Shown one piece after another: positions 42,922 to 50,538 of a stretch of DNA of 64,000 nt. The translations under genes and the position numbers were made by a program. Under the pieces are notes generated by a model that had not been told where the DNA came from, did no database searches, and was given only the letters and a program-made list of their open reading frames with translations. Position 1 is the first letter of the stretch. Each line of letters starts with the position of its first letter. Location of the stretch: positions 1 through 64,000 of the forward strand of contig NZ_JBFEGN010000005.1 of assembly GCF_047228825.1 (NCBI RefSeq). Reading direction: 5' to 3'. The stretch comes from Siminovitchia sp047228825. Lineage in GTDB: Bacteria; Bacillota; Bacilli; Bacillales; Bacillaceae_C.

Positions 42922-43439
42922 ATCTCTTCCTCCCATTGAATCAGCCCTTTTCGTTTTAAGCTGGCCATAATTTTTCTTTCAATCATCCGGTTAAATCGGG
43001 TAAAAAATCCATCCGACTGTGCTACAGGAACGACAAGGATCGTGTAAAAACCGGCGCGGTTTCCGCCAAATATATCTGTTAAAAGCTGATCGCCCACGAT
43101 GACGGTTTCTTCCCTGGACAGCCCCATTTCTTTTGCAGCCTTCCTGAACCCGGAGCCCAATGGTTTTCTTGCTTTATGTATAAATGGTATACTTAGCGGT
43201 TCCGAAAAAGCTTTCACACGGCTCTGATTATTATTCGATACAATCGTTATTTTCATGTTATTTCTTTTCATCTCTTCCAGCCAGTCCACAAGTCTCGGTG
43301 TGGCATTTGGACGGTCCCACTCAACAAGGGTATTGTCCAAATCTGTAATAATTCCCTTTATACCCTGGTCTTTCAATTTTTCTGGCTGTAAATGAAATAT
43401 GCTTTTTAAGTACTCGTTTGGCAAAAATTGTTTTAACAA
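42918..43439 (-). CDS. yqeG: HAD-family phosphatase YqeG
   Basis: HAD-IIIA type hydrolase with the nucleophile motif DLDNTLVEWD (D33 and D35), IVSNNNQSRV and GDQLLTDIFGGNRAG. 173 aa, normal. The natural substrate is unknown. Translation starts at a TTG at 43439, 7-8 bases after GAGGTG. First gene of the yqeG-yqeH-aroE-yhbY-nadD-yqeK-rsfS-yqeM run. Confidence 0.94.
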   Translation of the reverse strand: MLKQFLPNEYLKSIFHLQPEKLKDQGIKGIITDLDNTLVEWDRPNATPRLVDWLEEMKRNNMKITIVSNNNQSRVKAFSEPLSIPFIHKARKPLGSGFRKAAKEMGLSREETVIVGDQLLTDIFGGNRAGFYTILVVPVAQSDGFFTRFNRMIERKIMASLKRKGLIQWEEEM

Positions 43440-43563
43440 ATGCGTGCACCTCGTTATTTCTTTTCATATGTTCATCATATATAATCTTTATGCTTCTTTC
43501 AAAATGTAACAAACGGCAAAAAAACGGATGAAATTTTTCGACAAATTACAGCAACTTTCAAAC

Positions 43564-43662
43564 TGTGGGTAACTTTATAAACAGAAAAAAGGTTTCCTTG
43601 GCAAGGTTGTTAAATCTTATAAACAAATTAACAACAGTTTATCCACCGCCGGTTGTGGATAA
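43564..43662. promoter_or_regulatory. Cluster of DnaA boxes upstream of sda
   Basis: The 335-base gap between yqeG and sda contains TGTGGGTAA (43564-43572, one mismatch), TTATCCACC (43639-43647, one mismatch) and TGTGGATAA (43654-43662, perfect). Weaker TTATAAACA sites lie at 43575 and 43617. In B. subtilis DnaA controls sda, so this is the expected regulatory region. I see no other gene in the gap. Confidence 0.85.
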
Positions 43663-43774
43663 AGGAACGCTTGTTCCAACGCCTTTTATTTGTTAAAGTG
43701 AATATAGCATTCAATGTACTAGTGTATTCTTGAAACAACAACTTTAGAACTTGAATTCCTCTGGAGGTGGAGCG

Positions 43775-43915
43775 GTGAAAAAGTTGTCAGATGAACTATT
43801 GATCGAAACGTATTTTAAGGCAAAAAAATTAAACTTAAACCGTGATTTCATTACGTTGATGGAATTGGAAATCAAGCGGCGTTCATTGGCCTCGCAAATA
43901 GAAGTATCATGTTGA
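43775..43915 (+). CDS. sda: Sporulation checkpoint inhibitor Sda
   Basis: Small antikinase that binds sporulation histidine kinases such as KinA and blocks phosphorelay activation while replication or DNA damage is unresolved. 46 aa, KKLSDELLIETYFKAKKLN then LNRDFITLMELEIKRRSL, a helical hairpin as in known Sda. The start is a GTG at 43775, 6-7 bases after CTGGAGGTGG. The gene is short and easily missed. DnaA boxes upstream imply replication-linked transcription. Confidence 0.93.
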   Translation: MKKLSDELLIETYFKAKKLNLNRDFITLMELEIKRRSLASQIEVSC

Positions 43916-43930
43916 GTTCCTATGATGTTT

Positions 43931-43955
43931 AAGCACCTGCTGTTCTCAGGTGCTT
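43931..43955. terminator. Terminator between sda and psd
   Basis: AAGCACCTG, a 7-base loop and CAGGTGCTT form a 9-bp stem, with TTTTT 6 bases beyond on the plus strand. The psd stop codon touches the stem from the other side. Confidence 0.75.
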
Positions 43956-44751
43956 AATGATTTTTATCGGAATGAAATTGTCCGATCGGGGTTCCCATTT
44001 TTACCTCGAATTTCGGCTTGATCTTATCATTCAGTTTGAATCTGTTTTTTTCAAACAACAGGATTACCGTAGATCCGAACGAAAAATAGGCCACTTCCTC
44101 CCCTTTTTGCCACATTTTGTTGTGATTTGTCACGATGACCGAATTGATGAACATGGCCCCCACTTTTATCATGGCGACTGATCCGCCATCCGTCATCATT
44201 TCTGTAATGACCCGGTAATTTTTCGACAACGCCGACTTGCCGTATTTTAACCCGAACCGGTTTACCGGGTAAGACCTGCTTCCCCTGGAATAAACGGCCG
44301 CCACTTTTCCATTGACCGGACTGTGGATCCTGTGATAATGGGAAGGGCTCAAATAAATGATCATGAAAATGCCGCCCGAATATTTTTCTGCTTTTTCTTT
44401 GCTCCCAAGCATTTCGGAAACCGAATAAGTTTTATTCTTTACTATAATTTCCTTCGTCGGATGAATCAACCCGACTTCCTCCAAAACACCATCCACGGGA
44501 CTCGTAACGATGTCAGGTCTCCGGTCAACCGGGCGTACCGCCGCCTTAAGCTTCCTTGTAAAAAAAGCATGCAAGTTCGGGTACTGGGCTATATCTTCCA
44601 ACATTTCTTCATGATTAATCCGATAAAACCTCGCATATGATTTAATGAATGGCCTGCTTAACCGGGAACATGAAAACCTTTTAAGTGCCCTGGAAGTCAA
44701 AGGCCCGTTCGATAACTCAATGAAAAAGCGATACAGTCTCGCCCTCAACAA
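43954..44751 (-). CDS. psd: Phosphatidylserine decarboxylase proenzyme
   Basis: Membrane-associated enzyme turning phosphatidylserine into phosphatidylethanolamine. It self-cleaves at the GST motif (FGSTVILLFEKN, serine at 227) to form a pyruvoyl group; SPVDG near residue 85 and YHRIHSPVNG near 139-148 supply active-site Asp and His. 265 aa. Start at a TTG (44751) 6 bases after GGAGG, with a second in-frame TTG next to it. Divergent from pssA, its pathway partner. Confidence 0.94.
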   Translation of the reverse strand: MLRARLYRFFIELSNGPLTSRALKRFSCSRLSRPFIKSYARFYRINHEEMLEDIAQYPNLHAFFTRKLKAAVRPVDRRPDIVTSPVDGVLEEVGLIHPTKEIIVKNKTYSVSEMLGSKEKAEKYSGGIFMIIYLSPSHYHRIHSPVNGKVAAVYSRGSRSYPVNRFGLKYGKSALSKNYRVITEMMTDGGSVAMIKVGAMFINSVIVTNHNKMWQKGEEVAYFSFGSTVILLFEKNRFKLNDKIKPKFEVKMGTPIGQFHSDKNH

Positions 44752-44776
44752 AAAATACCTCCAAACAAAATTCTTC

Positions 44777-44805
44777 TTAACTTTCTGTTATAGAAACCAT
44801 ATAAT
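44777..44805 (+). promoter_or_regulatory. Sigma-A promoter of pssA
   Basis: TTAACT (44777-44782) and TATAAT (44800-44805) are 17 bases apart; a second TATAAT follows 8 bases later. Confidence 0.65.
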
Positions 44806-44845
44806 GATATAATAAAAAGGCTTATTAAAAAAGGGGGAACCACCT

Positions 44846-45385
44846 ATGTTTTTATCAGAAGTCGTCGATCATACAATAAAAAAATTAAAGTCCCAAGTTG
44901 CCAATGTGCTTTCCTTGATCAATTTGGGCCTTGGGGGATTTGCCATTATTGCCGGCATAAACGGCCAACTCCACTTAAGCCTTTTACTTATCTTTGTCGC
45001 CGCTTTGACCGATCGTTTTGATGGAATGGCAGCCAGAAAACTGCATATTGAATCGGACTTGGGAAAACAGCTGGATTCAATGAGTGACATTATTTCGTTC
45101 GGTGTTGCTCCCGCCTTGCTATTATACCAAGGAATTTTGAATTTGTTTGGTTTTCCGGGAATATTTTTTACGGTTTTTTACATTGGCTGCGGGGCATTCC
45201 GACTTGCCAGATTTAACATAACCGAGAACAATTGTTACTTTACGGGGCTCCCCATTACTGCCGCGGGCTGCCTGCTGACATTGAGCTTTTTAGCCGTTCC
45301 CTATTTACCGCCCTCATCATTTTTATTTATTACCCTTATACTGTCCTTTCTGATGATCAGTACTTTTACCCTAAAAAAGATATAA
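44846..45385 (+). CDS. pssA: CDP-diacylglycerol-serine O-phosphatidyltransferase
   Basis: Membrane enzyme making phosphatidylserine from CDP-diacylglycerol and serine. The CDP-alcohol phosphotransferase motif reads DRFDGMAARKLHIESDLGK then QLDSMSD, with D56, D59, D77 and D81 as metal and catalytic residues. About six membrane helices; 179 aa, normal for the Gram-positive type. Followed by a clear terminator. With psd it gives the two-step route to phosphatidylethanolamine. Confidence 0.94.
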   Translation: MFLSEVVDHTIKKLKSQVANVLSLINLGLGGFAIIAGINGQLHLSLLLIFVAALTDRFDGMAARKLHIESDLGKQLDSMSDIISFGVAPALLLYQGILNLFGFPGIFFTVFYIGCGAFRLARFNITENNCYFTGLPITAAGCLLTLSFLAVPYLPPSSFLFITLILSFLMISTFTLKKI

Positions 45386-45386
45386 C

Positions 45387-45428
45387 AAAAAGCCAGTTGC
45401 GCGACATGAAGTGCGAACTGGCTTTTTT
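45387..45428 (+). terminator. Terminator after pssA
   Basis: AAAAAGCCAGTT and AACTGGCTTTTT close an 18-base loop that can pair further, and end in a T-run. It lies just after the pssA stop. Confidence 0.85.
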
Positions 45429-45442
45429 ATTGTGCATGTGCA

Positions 45443-45598
45443 TTATCCGCTTGCATTTTCCGGTTTCCTGCTGTCATAAAGGGCGTCTGTCCTAATCGGC
45501 AATTCCTCAAAAACACCTCCTCCCTCATAAATCATCCTTTCCACTTCCAGCTTATATTCAATGAAATGATCGGCATCGGGATGATTGATGATGATCAC
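45443..45598 (-). CDS. Small unrecognised protein downstream of sigK
   Basis: A 51-codon frame encodes an acidic, soluble peptide containing INHPDADHFIEYKLEVERMI and then YEGGGVFEELPIRTDALYD. Composition and codon use look like real coding sequence. The start is uncertain: the GTG at 45598 abuts its purine-rich region AGGGAAGG with no spacer, and an internal ATG (codon 22) is another choice. It begins 17 bases after the sigK stop, so it may be made in the mother cell. I do not recognise the family. Confidence 0.55.
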   Translation of the reverse strand: MIIINHPDADHFIEYKLEVERMIYEGGGVFEELPIRTDALYDSRKPENASG

Positions 45599-45615
45599 CC
45601 TTCCCTGGTATTTAC

Positions 45616-46353
45616 TTATGAATGCTCGCCTTTCTTTTTAATCTGATTCATTTTATCTTTTTCCGCCCGGTAAAATTCGTGAAACATTTTCATCAAAGCT
45701 CTTTTTTCTATCCGGGATACGTAACTTCTGGATATCCCCAATTCTTTTGCTATTTCCCTTTGGGTCCGCTCCTTCTCAAGATTTAAGCCGAATCGGCCGA
45801 TAATGACTTCTCTCTCCCGTTCATCCAAAACATTAATATATGCCATTACCTTCTCAAGTTCCATATTAAGCTGTATCGTTTCAAAAATATCTTCTGCGTC
45901 AGATTTCAACACATCCATCAGGGAAATTTCATTTCCTTCTTTGTCCTGGCCTATGGGGTCATGGAGCGATACGTCTTTCTTTGTTTTTTTCAGCGCACGC
46001 AAATGCATGAGAATCTCATTTTCTATACAGCGCGCGGCATAAGTTGCCAATTTTGTTCCTTTACCAGTGGAATAGCTCTCAATTGCCTTGATTAATCCAA
46101 TCGTACCGATTGAGATCAAGTCTTCGGAGTCTTCCCCTGTATTTTCAAAATTTTTGACGATATGGGCGACAAGCCGAAGATTATGCTCTATTAGAATATT
46201 TCGAGCTTCTTCATCTCCGGCTTCCATTCTTTTTAAATATTTTTTTTCGTCTTCAGGAGAAAGCGGCTGAGGAAATGCATTATTCTTTACGTATGAGACT
46301 AAAAAAATAAGTTCTTTCCATAACAGGCCGATTGCCGTCAAGATTCCGGACAA
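45616..46353 (-). CDS. sigK: RNA polymerase sigma-K factor (late mother cell), uninterrupted
   Basis: Directs late mother-cell genes for spore coat and cortex. A hydrophobic pro-sequence (residues 1-20, ILTAIGLLWKELIFLVS) is removed by SpoIVFB before YVKNN. Region 2 contains DLISIGTIGLIKAIESY and region 4 the helix-turn-helix REIAKELGISRSYVSRIEKRA. 245 aa. A TTG at 46353 is the start. Unlike B. subtilis, the gene is whole, with no skin-type element in it. Confidence 0.96.
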   Translation of the reverse strand: MSGILTAIGLLWKELIFLVSYVKNNAFPQPLSPEDEKKYLKRMEAGDEEARNILIEHNLRLVAHIVKNFENTGEDSEDLISIGTIGLIKAIESYSTGKGTKLATYAARCIENEILMHLRALKKTKKDVSLHDPIGQDKEGNEISLMDVLKSDAEDIFETIQLNMELEKVMAYINVLDEREREVIIGRFGLNLEKERTQREIAKELGISRSYVSRIEKRALMKMFHEFYRAEKDKMNQIKKKGEHS

Positions 46354-46386
46354 TTCCTCACCCCCATTTTTTTAAGACTTACAACA

Positions 46387-46421
46387 AGTATATGTGTATT
46401 TGGGGAGACACTTGCTTGTCC
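46387..46421 (-). promoter_or_regulatory. Probable sigma-E promoter with SpoIIID site for sigK
   Basis: On the minus strand CATATACT (46394-46387) matches the sigma-E -10 at all but one position, and GGACAAGC (46421-46414) fits the SpoIIID consensus. There is no good sigma-E -35, which agrees with dependence on SpoIIID as known for sigK in B. subtilis. No gene is seen between sigK and the mtnN terminator. Confidence 0.6.
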
Positions 46422-46491
46422 TGGCAAAATAGGCCTGATTGCAACATTCACTTCGTTTTTTAAACAAGTATGGAAAACAGCTTTTAAGCAT

Positions 46492-46525
46492 AAAAAAACG
46501 GGGCGGTCCTTTGGATCTGTCCCCG
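46492..46525 (-). terminator. Terminator after mtnN
   Basis: On the minus strand CGGGGACAGATCC and GGACCGCCCCG form a stem with small internal mismatches around AAA, followed by TTTTTTT. Confidence 0.8.
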
Positions 46526-46533
46526 ATTTCCTT

Positions 46534-47226
46534 TTACAAAATCTTGATCATTTCAATGACAAGTGCAGCGGAATTGGCCGATGCCTTTTCAATGAATTGA
46601 TCAAATGATATTTCAGATTTTTTTCCGGCAATGTCAGATAATGACCGAATAATCACGAAAGGCGTTTTAAACTGAAAGGCAGCTTGTGCAATGGCGGCCC
46701 CTTCCATTTCAACCGCCTGGAGATCCGGAAATTTCCCCCGGACAAATGCAACCTTTTCCGGGTCGCTCATGAACGAATCCCCTGTTGCGATCAACCCTTG
46801 TTCTGTACGTATTCCCATAATTTTTTCCGCTGCTTTAAGGGCCGCTTCCATTAATGCCGGGTCAGCTTTATAAGCAGCCGGCATCTGCGGCACCTGCCCA
46901 TACTCGTAACCGAATGCAGTCGCATCCACGTCATGGTGGCGCACCTCATCCGAAATGACCAGGTCCCCGATGTTTAGGTCCGGATTATATCCCCCGGCAG
47001 ATCCGGTGTTAATGACCAGATCAGGTTTGTATTTTTCCAAAAGAATCGCCGCCGACATGGCTGCATTAACTTTTCCAATGCCAGATTTTAACAATACGGC
47101 CTCTTTTCCTTCAAGAAGCCCTTCCGTAAATTCAAAGCCGCCAATTACATCCGTCTTTGCATTGTCCATCTTATTTCGCAATAAGGCAACTTCTTCTTCC
47201 ATTGCCCCGATAATTCCTATTTTCAT
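46534..47226 (-). CDS. mtnN: 5'-methylthioadenosine/S-adenosylhomocysteine nucleosidase
   Basis: Hydrolyses methylthioadenosine and S-adenosylhomocysteine to adenine, recycling methyl-group by-products. It begins KIGIIGAMEEEVALL and has the catalytic region AVEMEGAAIAQAAFQF and RSLSDIAGKKSEISFDQF, with Glu and Asp as acid-base residues. 230 aa, normal. Confidence 0.96.
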   Translation of the reverse strand: MKIGIIGAMEEEVALLRNKMDNAKTDVIGGFEFTEGLLEGKEAVLLKSGIGKVNAAMSAAILLEKYKPDLVINTGSAGGYNPDLNIGDLVISDEVRHHDVDATAFGYEYGQVPQMPAAYKADPALMEAALKAAEKIMGIRTEQGLIATGDSFMSDPEKVAFVRGKFPDLQAVEMEGAAIAQAAFQFKTPFVIIRSLSDIAGKKSEISFDQFIEKASANSAALVIEMIKIL

Positions 47227-47247
47227 GGAAACATGACTCCCGCCTGT

Positions 47248-47874
47248 CTATTGTTTTTTATCATTTTGTATTAATTTTTTTACTTCAGTCGGCTTCCAGC
47301 CTTCACCATCGACCCATTCTATAAAGACTCTGTATGTATCTTCACTGCCCCTGGCTGACACAGTGGCGATGGCCTGATTTTGACGGTCTTCCCCGCCTTC
47401 AATCCACCACAGAATCATGTTGTCTTCCGGAATGTCGACAGCATGGGAAACTGCCTTTAACTTTTCGTTCCAATCCACTGTACCTTTGTTGTATGATGGC
47501 TGATGACCGTTGGTCTGCTCCGTCCCGACCGGTTCCCAATTCGGATCAATGATGACCTTTTCTACATTCGGTTCATCACTTTCCTTTTCAATCTTTTCTT
47601 CCGGTTCCTCCTCGGATTCTTTTGGCGCTTCATTTTCTTCATTTAATGATTTTTTTGTTTGATCATTTTTCTCCTGATCCGCTATCTTTTTGGAGTCCGG
47701 CGGGTTAGCAGCCACATCCGGTTCATTCGGGTTGTCTCCGCCGAAAAAAATTCTTCCGCCCACAATGAGAATAAGGATGATAACGATCGCAATAAGCGTA
47801 TTTAAAATGATGTTTGTCTTTCTTCTTTTTGCCCTGAGTTCAGACCGTGAACGCTGATTAAAGTCAACCGGCAT
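47248..47874 (-). CDS. yrrS: YrrS family protein (DUF1510)
   Basis: 208 aa with a basic cytoplasmic N-terminus (RSELRAKRRK), one membrane helix (about 24-44), a Lys/Glu-rich external spacer and a C-terminal DUF1510 domain (about 115-205, GTVDWNEKLKAVSHAVDIP). Adjacent to pbpI, as in B. subtilis, where the pair is expressed in sporulation or cell-wall contexts. The function is unknown; a role beside the penicillin-binding protein is inferred. Confidence 0.87.
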   Translation of the reverse strand: MPVDFNQRSRSELRAKRRKTNIILNTLIAIVIILILIVGGRIFFGGDNPNEPDVAANPPDSKKIADQEKNDQTKKSLNEENEAPKESEEEPEEKIEKESDEPNVEKVIIDPNWEPVGTEQTNGHQPSYNKGTVDWNEKLKAVSHAVDIPEDNMILWWIEGGEDRQNQAIATVSARGSEDTYRVFIEWVDGEGWKPTEVKKLIQNDKKQ

Positions 47875-47936
47875 AATATCCCTCCGTTTCTCATTGACAA
47901 TATCATATCATGGCCCGGGATGTACGTGAATTATTT

Positions 47937-49703
47937 TTATTGGTTTGGAGAAAAATTCGCATGAACCTGATTTTCCTCGTAAATCATGGAAACGATATCA
48001 GCGAACAGCTTATTGATCCCCCCTTCATTTGGAGGGACATCCAAATTGACAACTACAAGAGCATATTTCGGATTGTCAAATGGAAAATAGCCTGCAAACC
48101 ATTTATTGTGAAGCTGCTCCCCATCCTTCATCCTGGCTGTTTCGGCGGTTCCGCTTTTGCCTGCCACTTCATAAGGCAGGTTTTGGAATACATTCCCGGT
48201 TCCGTTTGGCTCTGTAACGACCTTCCTTAAAAGCCGTTGTAGTTGGATCGCGGTATAGGGAGCCAATTCCTCCCCTTTTAATCTCTTTTGGTCAAATTTG
48301 GCCATAACTGTTCCGTTCCCGTATTGAATTTCCGAGACTGCCTTGACAGTCATCTTTTTACCCCCGCGGGCAATTGTGGCCATCATGTTTGCCACCGAAA
48401 CGGGTGATAAGCGAACCTCCTGCTGTCCAATCCCGGTTTGAAAAACGTAATTTCGGTCACGTTTGCTCTTTTCATCTGCAAATATTCTCCCTTCATCATG
48501 GCCAAATTGCCGAAAATGCTCTATATGGAAAAGTTTGTCTTCCCAAGCGACAGAATCGATAACACCCATTTTCCTGGCATATTTCTCCAACTTCGCCGGG
48601 TCTTCTTTAACCAATTTCCATGCGAGTTCCGCAAAGGCGATGTTGCAGCTTTGGGCAAAGCTGTCTTCAAAATTCAAATTGCCCAGTTGTCTGTTGGCGG
48701 CTTCCCCCCTGAGACCTTCATCGCAATGATATATTTCTTCTTCCTTGACAAGCCCTTCTTCTATTGCTGCAGCCGCTACCACTGTTTTAAACACCGATCC
48801 GGGGATGAGCTGCTTGAACATCCAATTCACCGAACCTTCATCCGAGTATGGGTTTTTCGGATTGATATGAGGCCGGGAGGCTGCAGCCAAAATTTCATTT
48901 GTCTGTACATCAAGCAAAATGGCCCCGCCTTTTTGAATGTAATGAAGATCAAGCAATTCTTCTATCTTTTCCTGATAGGCGCGCTTGATGGTTGTCTTCA
49001 CTTGCAAAGGATAAAAAGGGTTTCCGTCTCCCGTATATTTTACCTGAATACCGAATAACGGGTGACCGAGACCGTCCACATGGTAAACAAGTTTTGATTC
49101 TCGTTCGGGAAGCAAAAATTCATCAAAATGGTATTGCAAACCCGTAATTCCGAGTTTTATATTCGTTCTGTCCTTTTTTGGATAACGCCCTTTAAACATT
49201 TTTTCATTTTCACCGTAAACGCCGATAAACTGTCCGGCCAGCGGTTTGGCAGCGGGAAATTGTTTTTCCACGGCAAAAACACCCGGCACACGCAGACGTT
49301 CTATTTGTTTCTTTTGCTCTTCCGTCAATATGTATGGCTGGTCCAATCCGGCAACAAACGGTTCCTTGGCATTGGCCACCTGCCTTTCCAGTTCCGCCTG
49401 CGGAATATTCAATATCCGGGCCAATTCCCCGCTTTTCCAATCAATTGTGTTTATGAAAGGGAACAGTACGAGAACGGGTTTCTTTTCAACTGAGAGCGGG
49501 TTTCCCTCCGAATCCAAAAATTGTCCCCGCCCGTCATCAAGCACAAGCTCCAATGTCCGCTGTTTGACACTTTCCTTGATCAGATTCACACGATGCTTTG
49601 AAAAATGCTCCGTCTGAAACAATTGTATTTCCATGAGCCTGCCCAGCAACACCGTAAACATAAAAAATATGGCAATGGCCATCACAAGAATCCGTCTTTT
49701 CAT
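47937..49703 (-). CDS. pbpI: Class B penicillin-binding protein PbpI (YrrR)
   Basis: Transpeptidase cross-linking peptidoglycan outside the membrane. An N-terminal anchor helix (about 5-22) is followed by a dimerisation domain and a transpeptidase domain with the active-site motif GSVFKT (SxxK), SCN (in QSCNIAF) and KSGT (AGKSGTAETA). 588 aa from the ATG at 49703, 7 bases after GAGGTG. Followed by yrrS. Similar to sporulation SpoVD-type proteins but lacks PASTA repeats. Confidence 0.93.
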   Translation of the reverse strand: MKRRILVMAIAIFFMFTVLLGRLMEIQLFQTEHFSKHRVNLIKESVKQRTLELVLDDGRGQFLDSEGNPLSVEKKPVLVLFPFINTIDWKSGELARILNIPQAELERQVANAKEPFVAGLDQPYILTEEQKKQIERLRVPGVFAVEKQFPAAKPLAGQFIGVYGENEKMFKGRYPKKDRTNIKLGITGLQYHFDEFLLPERESKLVYHVDGLGHPLFGIQVKYTGDGNPFYPLQVKTTIKRAYQEKIEELLDLHYIQKGGAILLDVQTNEILAAASRPHINPKNPYSDEGSVNWMFKQLIPGSVFKTVVAAAAIEEGLVKEEEIYHCDEGLRGEAANRQLGNLNFEDSFAQSCNIAFAELAWKLVKEDPAKLEKYARKMGVIDSVAWEDKLFHIEHFRQFGHDEGRIFADEKSKRDRNYVFQTGIGQQEVRLSPVSVANMMATIARGGKKMTVKAVSEIQYGNGTVMAKFDQKRLKGEELAPYTAIQLQRLLRKVVTEPNGTGNVFQNLPYEVAGKSGTAETARMKDGEQLHNKWFAGYFPFDNPKYALVVVNLDVPPNEGGINKLFADIVSMIYEENQVHANFSPNQ

Positions 49704-49858
49704 GGTAAAGCACCTCATCCCCATTGTTGCCGCGGAAACCTTGTGATAACCATTTAATTTAAGAAAAAACGCTGAGGCGTTCTTTCGGAGAAGTGAGTGG
49801 TGAGAGGTTGGATTTGATTAAATTGGCAAACTGCCCATTTATACTTTGCTGATCTTCC

Positions 49859-49896
49859 AAAAAAAACACGGCCCGCCATTTTTTTGGCTGCCGTGC
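49859..49896 (-). terminator. Terminator after greA
   Basis: On the minus strand GCACGGCAGCCA and TGGCGGGCCGTG flank an A-rich loop and are followed by eight T residues, just past the greA stop. Confidence 0.85.
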
Positions 49897-49901
49897 TTTC
49901 C

Positions 49902-50378
49902 TTATTTGATAGATACGATTCGAACCCTCATTTCACCGCCCGGCGTTTGGACGGTTACTTCATCATCGACCTTTTGGCCGATTAAGCTTTTGGCAATCGG
50001 GGAGTCATTTGATATTTTTCCCTCAAATGGATCCGCTTCTGCACTGCCGACAATGGTATATGTCTCTTCATCACCATCGGGCAGTTCAACAAATGTCACC
50101 GTTTTTCCGAGCGTTACCAGATCGGAATTCAACTCATCATCCTCAATGATTTTCGCATTGCGGATCATGTTCTCCAACGTGGTAATTCGCCCTTCCACAA
50201 AGGCCTGCTCTTCTTTCGCCGAATCATACTCCGAGTTTTCGGATAAATCCCCGAAACTCCTTGCGACCTTGATCCGTTCGACGACTTCTTTTCGTCTTAC
50301 AGATTTTAAATATTCAAGTTCTTTTTCAAGCTTTTCTTTTCCGTCTTTTGTCATAGGAAATACTTTTTCCGTTGCCAT
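49902..50378 (-). CDS. greA: Transcription elongation factor GreA
   Basis: Rescues backtracked RNA polymerase by stimulating transcript cleavage through its coiled coil. N-terminal coiled coil (about 8-75) with SFGDLSENSEYDSAKEEQ carrying the tip acidic residues, then the C-terminal domain ending TPGGEMRVRIV. 158 aa. The ATG at 50378 is chosen over the GTG three codons earlier, because GGAGTGAGG is correctly spaced. Confidence 0.97.
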   Translation of the reverse strand: MATEKVFPMTKDGKEKLEKELEYLKSVRRKEVVERIKVARSFGDLSENSEYDSAKEEQAFVEGRITTLENMIRNAKIIEDDELNSDLVTLGKTVTFVELPDGDEETYTIVGSAEADPFEGKISNDSPIAKSLIGQKVDDEVTVQTPGGEMRVRIVSIK

Positions 50379-50400
50379 AACCCTCACTCCTTATTCATGT

Positions 50401-50468
50401 CATTTCCCTTTGTATCCGGGAAATGGTCCTTTTAATACATGACAGCGCGCCAAATGAATGGCGCGCCT
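50401..50468 (-). promoter_or_regulatory. Two hairpins in the greA upstream region
   Basis: GCGCGCCA with TGGCGCGC (50459-50466 and 50445-50452) and CATTTCCC with GGGAAATG (50401-50408 and 50418-50425) form two 8-bp stems in the 160-base gap between yrrM and greA. Neither ends in a T-run. In B. subtilis udk stands in this gap. Confidence 0.45.
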
Positions 50469-50538
50469 GCGTTTCCTGCCCATTTCTATATATTATCTAT
50501 GCTATCGTAATATAAAAATGACTTTTGTTCAAGGAAAT

